Below, in pieces: positions 8,353 to 14,813 of a stretch of DNA of 18,929 bases. How positions within the stretch are numbered: position 1 is the stretch's first letter; the number at the start of each line of letters is the position of its first letter. The DNA lies in the NCBI GenBank assembly GCA_963658085.1, contig CAVKOU010000040.1, positions 1 through 18,929 of the forward strand. The letters are read 5' to 3'. The stretch comes from CAKRJP01 sp963658085. Lineage in GTDB: Bacteria > Bacillota > Clostridia > Lachnospirales > Lachnospiraceae. A program made the position numbers and the translations under genes. A model generated the notes under the pieces. That model was not told the DNA's origin and did no database searches. It saw nothing but the letters and a program-made list of their open reading frames with translations.

Positions 8353-9405
8353 TTAGTCTGCAAAGCGATTCTTGTGATCGTATCTGTCAAAGTGAATGGC
8401 ATCACTCTTTAAATAATCTACGATCTCATCTACTACTTCAATACCGCCTTCTTCGTAAGTTTTCTCTTTTCTAATAACTGCACGCTGTCCCGGCCAGTAA
8501 ACCTGGTCAAATCCCGGTGCCGGCTTCATGGCATTTAATTCATCGCAGGACTGGGACATATTCTTCATAAACTGCTCTGCACCACAGAATTTCTCCGGAT
8601 CCATAACAATAATCATCTGCCCAAGCTCGCGACCCTTTGAACAATCATGATACATAGAACTTACATGCTTGCCAAATGGCACTCCAAGAAGGATACCCGA
8701 AAATACGTCTACCATCATCATAAGGCCATATCCTTTTGCTCCTGCGATTGGAACCAAAGCATTTACCTCATGAGGATCGGTAACGGTACGTCCTTCTTTG
8801 TCTACTGCCCATCCTTCCGGAATCTGTGCTCCCTGGGATCTCTTGTCTAAGATCTTCCCCCATGCCTGCACGGTAGTTGCCATGTCAAATACCACCGTCT
8901 TCCCATCTTCCGCCGGAGCTGCAAAGGAAATCGGGTTGGTTCCATAATATGGTTCTGTTCCGCCATAAGGCACTGCCATTGGATCGGACTGGCAGAAAGT
9001 AATTGCCAAAAGTCCCTGCTTTGCGCACATCTCTGAATAATAACCGATGGCTCCGGTATGTGATACATTTGCCATACCGACAACTGCCACTCCGTTCTCC
9101 TTTGCCATCTCAATTGCTTTTTCTGTAGCCTTGGTAGCTACCCAGTAGCCGATACCATTGTCCCCGTCCATAATACCGGAACACGGTCCTGTCTGCTTCC
9201 AGGTAATATTCGGCTCATGGGTGATTCCACCCTTGTAAATACGCTCGCTATAATACTCTACACGAACCGCTCCATGAGAAGCATAGCCTCTCTCATGGGC
9301 CCAGGTAAGAACTTCCGCCGTCTGCTCTGCGTGATCCTCTCTCAGTCCTGCCTGGATCATTTTATTTTTCATTAAATCTTTTAACTCTTGTCTTTGTAAT
9401 CTCAT
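8353..9405 (-). CDS. allD: Ureidoglycolate dehydrogenase
   Basis: A 350-aa NAD(P)-dependent enzyme of the malate/L-lactate dehydrogenase (LDH2) family, the same length class as E. coli AllD. Predicted reaction: (S)-ureidoglycolate to oxalurate with NAD+. The family catalytic and substrate-site residues fall where expected: S43-H44 and R48 in YASHGAVRVE, and H116 in NVSHTGAIGYY. Also visible are a conserved Pro-rich cofactor region (YGGTEPYYGTNPISFAAP) and a GAKGYGLMMMVDVFSG glycine-rich stretch near 222-238. The ATG follows AAAGGAG at 8 bp. Placement between allE, which makes its substrate, and the putative oxamate carbamoyltransferase, which uses its product, is strong context. Other family members act on lactate, malate or sulfolactate, but the neighbours argue against these. 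Confidence 0.93.
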   Translation of the reverse strand: MRLQRQELKDLMKNKMIQAGLREDHAEQTAEVLTWAHERGYASHGAVRVEYYSERIYKGGITHEPNITWKQTGPCSGIMDGDNGIGYWVATKATEKAIEMAKENGVAVVGMANVSHTGAIGYYSEMCAKQGLLAITFCQSDPMAVPYGGTEPYYGTNPISFAAPAEDGKTVVFDMATTVQAWGKILDKRSQGAQIPEGWAVDKEGRTVTDPHEVNALVPIAGAKGYGLMMMVDVFSGILLGVPFGKHVSSMYHDCSKGRELGQMIIVMDPEKFCGAEQFMKNMSQSCDELNAMKPAPGFDQVYWPGQRAVIRKEKTYEEGGIEVVDEIVDYLKSDAIHFDRYDHKNRFAD

Positions 9406-9463
9406 ATGCCGATCTCCTTTTTCTCAAGACATCCTAAAAATATTTCCTGCAACCAAAATTTTT

Positions 9464-10252
9464 CTATAAAGTCACGTCTCTGTTGCAATCCTTAGAATAA
9501 ATATAAACAAGTTCCTCTTCTCTACCTACTGCATAGCAAGCCTGCGGACAGTAAGCATCTAAGAACATGTAGTCCCCCTTCTTTACCGGTACCCAGTCAT
9601 CATCCACACGGTACATTCCCTTTCCGCTAAGGAAATACATTCCATGTTCCTGAATATGAGTCTCGATATATCCGTGGGAAGCTCCCAGTTTAAACTTTAA
9701 GATATGCATATTCATATCAAATCCAAGATCTTTTGCAGATGGAAGAAGATCCTTGCTATGGCAATTTGTCATGCCTTCATACTCCATATATTCCATGTCA
9801 TTTACATTATTCACAATGGTATAAGCCGCACATCCAGCCAAGGCCTCATATCTACGTCTGTAAACATAAAGCTTCGCATCCTCACTACCCTTACTTGTAA
9901 AGGTAATATTGTTGCCTGCCGGTGAATAGATGTAGCCTCCCTCTGTAAGGTCTGCCTCCGTGTCATCATTCTTTACATGAACTTCACCTTCCACTACATA
10001 CAAGAAAGACTCGATACCATCCCCACCGATACCTGTATTCTTTCCTCCCTCATGGACGGTTACAAAATAGTCTGCAAAGGAAGCCCCCATAGCCGGAGAA
10101 CCTAAAATTGTAACATCGCATCCTTCGTATCCCGGAACCACATTCTTAACCAGTCCGTCCGGTTCCAAAATCACATAATTATCCTTCTTTACAATACTGC
10201 GAGTCTCTAGAAGTGCCTCACGATATCCTGTTTGACCATTCAAATAACTCAT
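9464..10252 (-). CDS. allE: (S)-ureidoglycine aminohydrolase
   Basis: A 262-aa bicupin that converts (S)-ureidoglycine to (S)-ureidoglycolate and ammonia, as E. coli AllE (YlbA) does. It resembles that protein from the first residues (SYLNGQTGYREALLETR) to the C-terminal IYSKDCNRDV. The predicted metal site in the second cupin is E197, H199 and H203 in ETHIQEH plus Q237 in CPQAC. The reading frame is open upstream to 10384, but the ATG at 10252 is preceded by AGAGAGG at about 9 bp and matches the E. coli N-terminus; the 44 extra residues do not resemble a cupin. It is the first gene of the eight-gene run. allD follows after 58 bp. Confidence 0.94.
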   Translation of the reverse strand: MSYLNGQTGYREALLETRSIVKKDNYVILEPDGLVKNVVPGYEGCDVTILGSPAMGASFADYFVTVHEGGKNTGIGGDGIESFLYVVEGEVHVKNDDTEADLTEGGYIYSPAGNNITFTSKGSEDAKLYVYRRRYEALAGCAAYTIVNNVNDMEYMEYEGMTNCHSKDLLPSAKDLGFDMNMHILKFKLGASHGYIETHIQEHGMYFLSGKGMYRVDDDWVPVKKGDYMFLDAYCPQACYAVGREEELVYIYSKDCNRDVTL

Positions 10253-10316
10253 GAAAAAAATCCTCTCTTTCTCTGCAAAAATTATTTTATCAGTTTTTGT
10301 GGTTTTCGTAAATAGG

Positions 10317-10331
10317 TCAACCACTTTTTTA
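10317..10331 (+). promoter_or_regulatory. Repeated motif copy 1 (candidate operator)
   Basis: TCAACCACTTTTTTA. It is identical over all 15 bases to the copy at 17815-17829 in the other divergent control region. It lies just downstream of the candidate allE -10 box. Confidence 0.5.
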
Positions 10332-10338
10332 TAACTGT

Positions 10339-10368
10339 ATGATAAACCAGTTTTTAATAAATTTTCAA
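10339..10368 (-). promoter_or_regulatory. Candidate sigma-A promoter of the allE operon
   Basis: Read on the minus strand, TTGAAA (10368-10363) and TATCAT (10344-10339) are separated by 18 bp, each one base off consensus. A motif copy (10343-10357) fills the spacer and another (10317-10331) would cover the start point. That is how repressor sites are often placed. A second minus-strand TATAAT at 10470-10465 has no good -35, so this choice is tentative. Confidence 0.4.
10343..10357 (+). promoter_or_regulatory. Repeated motif copy 2 (candidate operator)
   Basis: TAAACCAGTTTTTAA, same orientation as copy 1 and 26 bp from it. It sits in the spacer of the candidate allE promoter. Confidence 0.45.
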
Positions 10369-10385
10369 GTGGCATTTTAAACAAA

Positions 10386-10400
10386 TCAACCAGATTTTTT
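10386..10400 (+). promoter_or_regulatory. Repeated motif copy 3 (candidate operator)
   Basis: TCAACCAGATTTTTT, same orientation, 43 bp from copy 2. It keeps the TCAACCA core and the T-tract and lies just upstream of the candidate allE -35 box. Confidence 0.45.
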
Positions 10401-10454
10401 TCAGTGATATTTTTCTTTCTTTTCCCATAATCAATGGTTTTTCTGCATATTTTA

Positions 10455-10463
10455 TGCTATAAT
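10455..10463 (+). promoter_or_regulatory. Extended -10 promoter for the alpha/beta hydrolase gene
   Basis: TGCTATAAT is a perfect TGn-TATAAT extended -10 box about 90 bp before the hydrolase ATG. The region 17 bp upstream (TGGTTT) is a poor -35, which extended -10 promoters can tolerate. Motif copy 4 lies downstream of the predicted start point. Confidence 0.45.
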
Positions 10464-10519
10464 TATTATAAAGCAAAATAGTTTATATTATGAGTTATAT
10501 TAAAATTATTAATCAGTTA

Positions 10520-10534
10520 TCAACCAGTTTTTAT
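10520..10534 (+). promoter_or_regulatory. Repeated motif copy 4 (candidate operator)
   Basis: TCAACCAGTTTTTAT, same orientation as the other copies. It ends about 20 bp before the hydrolase start codon, so binding there could affect the plus-strand gene. Confidence 0.45.
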
Positions 10535-10554
10535 ATATTTTGGGAGTTAAAACG

Positions 10555-11433
10555 ATGTTAGAAAAAAAATTAGAAACAATAAAAGGAACATTCTGTGAGA
10601 AGTCAGCCACAATTTATACAGACTCTGATGCAAAAACAAAAGCCGTACTTCTTTACTTTCACGGTGGCGGATTACTTTGCGGAAGCAGAGAAGATCTTCC
10701 CGAATTACACCTTAAGACATTTACCCGGGCAGGCTTTGCCATCATTGCTTTCGACTATCCATTAGCCCCTGCAGCAAAGATGGATACNNNNNNNNNNNNN
10801 NNNNNNNNNNNNNNNNNNNNNNNNNNNNNNNNNNNNNNNNNNNNNNNNNNNNNNNNNNNNNNNNNNNNNNNNNNNNNNNNNNNNNNNNNNNNNNNNNNNN
10901 NNNNNNNNNNNNNNNNNNNNNNNNNNNNNNNNNNNNNNNNNNNNNNNNNNNNNNNNNNNNNNNNNNNNNNNNNNNNNNNNNNNNNNNNNNNNNNNNNNNN
11001 NNNNNNNNNNNNNNNNNNNNNNNNNNNNNNNNNNNNNNNNNNNNNNNNNNNNNNNNNNNNNNNNNNNNNNNNNNNNNNNNNNNNNNNNNNNNNNNNNNNN
11101 NNNNNNNNNNNNNNNNNNNNNNNNNNNNNNNNNNNNNNNNNNNNNNNNNNNNNNNNNNNNNNNNNNNNNNNNNNNNNNNNNNNNNNNNNNNNNNNNNNNN
11201 NNNNNNNNNNNNNNNNNNNNNNNNNNNNNNNNNNNNNNNNNNNNNNNNNNNNNNNNNNNNNNNNNNNNNNNNNNNNNNNNNNNNNNNNNNNNNNNNNNNN
11301 NNNNNNNNNNNNNNNNAAGCGCTACATTGCCTCTGCAAAGGCTCACGATTTTGACAGGGATACGGATAATCCGCAGACGAAGCGGTTACTAGAAGAAAGC
11401 GTCAATTTCTTGGACAGCTATCTAGATCATTAA
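10555..11433 (+). CDS. Alpha/beta hydrolase (esterase/lipase-like), interrupted by an N run
   Basis: A predicted cytosolic alpha/beta hydrolase, 292 aa if the N run has the true length. The N-terminal part shows the oxyanion-hole motif HGGG at residues 36-39 (VLLYFHGGGLLCGS) followed by FDYPLAP, typical of hormone-sensitive-lipase/esterase-type enzymes. The C-terminal part has KAHDFDRD, whose H264 is the likely catalytic histidine. The nucleophile elbow serine and the acid residue fall in the unsequenced 529 bp. A TTG at 10540 is in frame, but GGGAG lies 8 bp before the ATG at 10555, so the ATG is used. The gene is divergent from allE and shares its control region. Substrate unknown; a link to ureide metabolism is only suggested by location and the shared motif. 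Confidence 0.75.
   Translation: MLEKKLETIKGTFCEKSATIYTDSDAKTKAVLLYFHGGGLLCGSREDLPELHLKTFTRAGFAIIAFDYPLAPAAKMDXXXXXXXXXXXXXXXXXXXXXXXXXXXXXXXXXXXXXXXXXXXXXXXXXXXXXXXXXXXXXXXXXXXXXXXXXXXXXXXXXXXXXXXXXXXXXXXXXXXXXXXXXXXXXXXXXXXXXXXXXXXXXXXXXXXXXXXXXXXXXXXXXXXXXXXXXXXXXXXXXXXXXXXXXXXXXXXXXKRYIASAKAHDFDRDTDNPQTKRLLEESVNFLDSYLDH
10788..11316. other. Run of 529 undetermined bases (N)
   Basis: Sequence is missing inside the alpha/beta hydrolase gene. The reading frame before and after the run agrees and gives a normal family length, so the run length may be real rather than an arbitrary scaffold gap. One arbitrary length in three would also keep frame. Nothing can be said about its content. Confidence 0.99.
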
Positions 11434-11472
11434 ACGTATCGGATATGATATTTTGAGAGGAACGCACCGCAT

Positions 11473-11657
11473 GGAGCGATATATGTCTGTTGCAAACAAG
11501 CTGTGGTTCCTACTCGTTGCACGCGCTAATCCGCTCGGGTTCCTGCACAACTCGCCACCCAAAAAGCGGGTGGCTCAGACAAGTGCCCACCCTCGCTGCT
11601 AGCGTGCAACTCCTGACGGAATCCTCGCAACCGTTTGCAACAGACATATATCGCTCC
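11473..11657 (+). repeat. 185-bp palindromic repeat element, copy A
   Basis: Outer arms at 11473-11497 and 11633-11657 are perfect inverted repeats over 25 bp (left arm begins GGAGCGATATATGTCTG). Inside are GTTGCACGC (11516-11524) with GCGTGCAAC (11602-11610), and an apical hairpin GCCACCC-AAAAAGC-GGGTGGC, with further imperfect complementarity between, so the whole element can fold into one long hairpin. Bases 11507-11594 recur at 18840-18929 with only scattered transitions and a 2-nt longer apical loop. It lies between the convergent hydrolase and NCS1 genes. No transposase or clear target-site duplication is visible. It could be a MITE/REP-like element or a structured RNA. A 71-codon open frame inside it looks spurious. 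Confidence 0.8.
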
Positions 11658-11730
11658 CTGCTATGCTGTCTACTCCAAGAATTCTATATTCATTCAATTC
11701 GATAAACTCTAAACACATAATTTTCCAAAC

Positions 11731-11765
11731 AAAAAAGAAGCAGTCTCGCGACAGCCTCTTTTTTT
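11731..11765. terminator. Bidirectional Rho-independent terminator
   Basis: The stem AGAAGCAGTC (11736-11745) and GACAGCCTCT (11750-11759) closes a 4-nt loop with one mismatch and one G-T pair. It is followed on the plus strand by seven T (11759-11765) and on the minus strand by T from the A run 11731-11736. It lies 9 bp after the stop of the minus-strand NCS1 gene and serves both converging transcripts. Confidence 0.85.
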
Positions 11766-11773
11766 CTCTTTAT

Positions 11774-13135
11774 TTACTTCTCAAAAATTGTTCCCTTGCG
11801 GAAGCTTGCACTGCTTGGCATAACTTTCATAAGCACATAGTAGACAACTCCCGTCGGTATCAAGCTCACATACCAGGAAAGATCCATGATCAAAAGAGAG
11901 CATAGAGATCCCACGACAATGGCAATGATAGCTGCCCAGTTGATTCCCTTGAAAGCACCCTGTTTATCATACATATCATTGATATCCAACTTTTGCTTGC
12001 GAAGGATGTAGTAATCCACAGCCATTACTGCAAAGATCGGTCCGAGGAATGCTGAGTAAAACTGGGTAAATAAGCTAAGTCCTGCTGCCGACTCTGCGGT
12101 TACCAGTTTCCATGGCATTACGCAGGCTGACAGGATACCTACTAAAATTGTGGCATGGGTCCATTTCACATGGAAGGACTCCATAAGAATATAAGCCGGT
12201 GGTACAATGTTATTTAATACATTGGTTGTTACCTGAGCAAAGGCGATAAACAGAAGGGTTACAACTGTTAAAACTTTGCTTCCCATAAGCGTAGAGAATA
12301 CGGTTACCGGATCGCTGTTTCCTGTTGCTGCTGTCACCAAAAGTCCGATCAGTCCCATAAATAAGGTTACCGGTAAGATCGCTACGGTATATAAGCTTCC
12401 GGTAAATACAGGTCCTACATTCTCCTTAACATTACGAGAATAGTCAGACGCATTAATAATCATTGTTGAATAGATTCCAAGGAAAGAAGTAGTTGCTGCC
12501 CAGAATGGCATTCCCCAGGTTCCCTTGATTCCGGAGAATACATCTCCGATCTCACTGGAGAAGTTTACATTTACAATGTATAACATGTAAATCAAGATAC
12601 CGATAATAAATACACAGGAAATATTTTCCAACCATTTGATTCCCTCAAACCCCTTAATCGCAAGGGCAACCTGGAGAATCGTAAAGAGGGCATATACCAC
12701 AACCAAATTATCGATTCCAAATAAAATCTTAAAGCAGCTGTTGATAGCTCCTGCTCCAACCCAACTTTGATATCCAAACCATACGATGGCAGGAAGTCCT
12801 CGAAGAACTCCCGGTACTTTCACACCCTGGGTTCCAAAGCTACTTCTCATCTGCACAGAAAATCCAATTCCGTATTTGTGCCCGCAATTACCAATCAGCA
12901 CTAAAGCAACAGCGATTACCAAACATCCGATACACATAGCAATGATTGCCTGAGTAACCGTCAAAGCCCCGATCAGGCTGGCTCCCATGGAGAAGGTTCC
13001 GATAGAAACACATCCTCCCATAAAGCTTGCTGCATAGGATAAAGGATCCATAATACGTTTTTTTGTTGGCTGAAGATCTTCGTTTACACCCTCAACCAGA
13101 GCCGGGTTTAGTTCCCGATTATCCACAATACTCAT
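11774..13135 (-). CDS. NCS1-family permease 1 (allantoin/ureide/nucleobase type)
   Basis: A 453-aa NCS1 (nucleobase:cation symporter-1) membrane protein, about 12 helices, related to PucI/AllP, hydantoin (Mhp1) and cytosine (CodB) permeases. Family-like segments are RGLPAIVWFGYQSWVGAGAIN near 112-132 (the WxGxQ aromatic substrate-site motif is W119-Q123), GTWGMPFWA, and NASDYSRN, the usual cation-site region. It is the last gene of the allB2-to-permease operon, 13 bp after allB1, with a terminator 9 bp beyond. The ATG follows AAAGGAG. Pairing with an allantoinase suggests allantoin or a related cyclic ureide as substrate; exact specificity cannot be read. It is clearly paralogous to the permease at 14814-16178. 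Confidence 0.88.
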   Translation of the reverse strand: MSIVDNRELNPALVEGVNEDLQPTKKRIMDPLSYAASFMGGCVSIGTFSMGASLIGALTVTQAIIAMCIGCLVIAVALVLIGNCGHKYGIGFSVQMRSSFGTQGVKVPGVLRGLPAIVWFGYQSWVGAGAINSCFKILFGIDNLVVVYALFTILQVALAIKGFEGIKWLENISCVFIIGILIYMLYIVNVNFSSEIGDVFSGIKGTWGMPFWAATTSFLGIYSTMIINASDYSRNVKENVGPVFTGSLYTVAILPVTLFMGLIGLLVTAATGNSDPVTVFSTLMGSKVLTVVTLLFIAFAQVTTNVLNNIVPPAYILMESFHVKWTHATILVGILSACVMPWKLVTAESAAGLSLFTQFYSAFLGPIFAVMAVDYYILRKQKLDINDMYDKQGAFKGINWAAIIAIVVGSLCSLLIMDLSWYVSLIPTGVVYYVLMKVMPSSASFRKGTIFEK

Positions 13136-13148
13136 AGTTTTTCTCCTT

Positions 13149-14522
13149 TTATTTTACACGAGTCACCAGGTTTCCCACACCCTTGTTAGCTACAATTTTT
13201 CCATCTTCCTGAACCACATTTCCCCGAACCATGGTCATTACAGGAAGTCCTTTTCCTTTTAAACCTACAAAAGCAGAAATCTTATTTACATAAAGAAGAG
13301 ATTCCTCTGTAATCTCCCACTCTTTATCCGGATCTACAATCAAAAGATCTGCATCAAATCCCGGTTTGATATCTCCCTTCTTTCCGTAGATTCCAAAAGC
13401 CTTTGCAGGAAGTACGGACATGGAGTTTGCCAATACCGTTGGGCATACGCCGCGTTTCACAACACCCTCGCTGAAGGCAGCCTGGAATCCGCTCTGAATT
13501 CCGGAGCATCCGCCCCATACATCAAATACAGTCTCTATTTTCTGTCCCAAGATTTCATTATGTTTCTCATCATAGGAGCAAGGAGAATGATCAGAGGCGA
13601 TACCACTGAACACACCTGCTTTTACATACTCCCACATCTCTTCCACCGCTTCCTTTGGCTGAAGGATCGGAGCACATTTATAAAGAGGTCCTTTTTCTAT
13701 TACATCATCTCTTGTAAAGGTGAGGTAATGGGTACAGGTCTCTGCTGTAATATCATAACCCTCATCCTGAGCAGCTTTAATTTTCTTTGCCACTGCCGGA
13801 TGGGATACATGGCAGATATGGGCCTTACAGCCGGTAGCCTTGGCAATCTCAATAATGGCATCGGTAGCTACAATCTCCGCCACCACCGGTCTGGACTCTA
13901 AGAATCCCTCCCAGTCGTTACGGCCGGCTTCTTTCATGCGCTTCTCCTGATTTTTTATAATGGAGTAGTCCTCGCAGTGGAAACCCGCACGCCCGTCAAA
14001 TTCCTTAATAATATCCATAGCTTCCATAGCCTGACCGTAATTTAAAGACTCATAATCCGGAGAAACCGGTCCGATAAAGGACTTAAAAGCTACGCAACCT
14101 TTTTCATCAAGCTCCTTTAAATCTCCAAAGTTATAGCTGGTAAGACCTCCCCAGAAACAATAATCTACGTAAGCATTGGGAGAGACTTTATTTTCTTTAA
14201 AATCAAAAGCTTTCGCATTGGTCATACAAGGATCATTTTGCAGCGGCATATCAATAACAGTAGTATATCCACCTAAAGCTGCAGCTGCAGTTCCATGCTC
14301 ATAATCTTCTCTCCACTCAAATCCGGGATCATTTAAATGCGCATGGGTATCAATAGCTCCCGGGAAAATATAATTTCCTTTCGCATCAATAACCTTCTTT
14401 GCCTCTGCCTCAATATTCTTTGCAAGAACCGCTGCGATCTTTCCATCTTTTACAGCCACGCTGCCTTCTGTGATTCCATCGGCAGTAACGATTCTACCAT
14501 TTTTAATCCATACATCATACAT
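13149..14522 (-). CDS. allB: Allantoinase / cyclic amidohydrolase 1
   Basis: A 457-aa amidohydrolase of the allantoinase-dihydroorotase-hydantoinase group, predicted to open allantoin to allantoate in the cytosol. The dinuclear metal site is complete: H60 and H62 in HAHLNDPG, the carbamylated-lysine candidate K147 in GCVAFKSF, H182 in GFHCED, H238 in HICHVSH, and D311 in SDHSP. TAETCTHYL follows the usual family pattern TxExCPHY with T in place of P. GTG at 14528 is in frame, but AAGGAGG lies 8 bp from the ATG at 14522 and almost touches the GTG, so the ATG is chosen. This ATG overlaps the stop of the preceding small membrane protein gene (ATGTATGA arrangement), implying translational coupling. 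It may act on a different cyclic ureide from its paralogue. Confidence 0.88.
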   Translation of the reverse strand: MYDVWIKNGRIVTADGITEGSVAVKDGKIAAVLAKNIEAEAKKVIDAKGNYIFPGAIDTHAHLNDPGFEWREDYEHGTAAAALGGYTTVIDMPLQNDPCMTNAKAFDFKENKVSPNAYVDYCFWGGLTSYNFGDLKELDEKGCVAFKSFIGPVSPDYESLNYGQAMEAMDIIKEFDGRAGFHCEDYSIIKNQEKRMKEAGRNDWEGFLESRPVVAEIVATDAIIEIAKATGCKAHICHVSHPAVAKKIKAAQDEGYDITAETCTHYLTFTRDDVIEKGPLYKCAPILQPKEAVEEMWEYVKAGVFSGIASDHSPCSYDEKHNEILGQKIETVFDVWGGCSGIQSGFQAAFSEGVVKRGVCPTVLANSMSVLPAKAFGIYGKKGDIKPGFDADLLIVDPDKEWEITEESLLYVNKISAFVGLKGKGLPVMTMVRGNVVQEDGKIVANKGVGNLVTRVK

Positions 14523-14793
14523 GAGCACTACCTCCTTCGTTTATCCCATCACCACCAGATCCTTCGTATCTTCTCTCCGCCTGTTTCCCGCGAATTTGCA
14601 AAAACACAAAGAATAGGATTAAAGCAATCGTAAATACGGTGGCACCTATGGCCAATGTCTTTTCTCCCATCCAAAAAGCAAAAAGATCAAATACAATCCA
14701 GGCTCCCGGCAAAGTAATCATTGCCAGGGATGCCCGGTTGTGATACTTCTCCCTGTGGTGATTCTGATTCATGGAATTCTTATTTTCTTCCAT
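14515..14793 (-). CDS. Small two-helix membrane protein (92 aa)
   Basis: Unrecognised 92-aa protein. It has a polar N-terminal stretch (about 1-20, rich in N, H, K and E), hydrophobic segments at about 22-43 and 48-66, and a charged, Gly-rich tail. It is probably an inner-membrane hairpin with both ends in the cytosol. GGAG lies 11 bp before the ATG. It is 20 bp after NCS1 permease 2, and its stop overlaps the allB1 start by 8 nt, so translation of the two is probably coupled. Its position next to a permease recalls the unrelated-looking 69-aa protein beside the LctP-like permease. An accessory transporter role is a guess. Confidence 0.72.
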   Translation of the reverse strand: MEENKNSMNQNHHREKYHNRASLAMITLPGAWIVFDLFAFWMGEKTLAIGATVFTIALILFFVFLQIRGKQAERRYEGSGGDGINEGGSAHV

Positions 14794-14813
14794 ATCTTTT
14801 CACACTCCAAGTC

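Larger units (their letters stand above)
10253..10554. promoter_or_regulatory. Divergent control region between allE and the esterase gene
   Basis: A 302-bp, very AT-rich noncoding stretch between two divergent genes. It contains four copies of a T(C/A)AACCA(C/G)(T/A)TTTTT-type motif (listed separately), a candidate minus-strand promoter at 10339-10368 and a plus-strand extended -10 at 10455-10463. Near 10458-10470 the two strands carry nearly back-to-back TATAAT boxes (TATAAT on plus at 10458-10463; ATTATA, i.e. TATAAT on minus, at 10465-10470). A GTGGTT/AACCAC inverted repeat (10299-10304 and 10319-10324) overlaps one motif copy. Confidence 0.7.

Noticed and set aside
10253..10384. Upstream extension of allE by 44 codons
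   Set aside because: The extension lies in the motif-rich control region, has no ribosome binding site, and the ATG at 10252 has one and matches the E. coli AllE N-terminus.
10742..11338. Long minus-strand open frames across the N run
   Set aside because: They consist almost entirely of undetermined bases and carry no information.
11490..11705. 71-codon plus-strand open frame inside the palindromic element
   Set aside because: It overlaps the inverted repeat, its composition follows the repeat, it has no convincing ribosome binding site and the copy B sequence changes loop length by 2 nt, which would break the frame. Likely a source of spurious hypothetical proteins.
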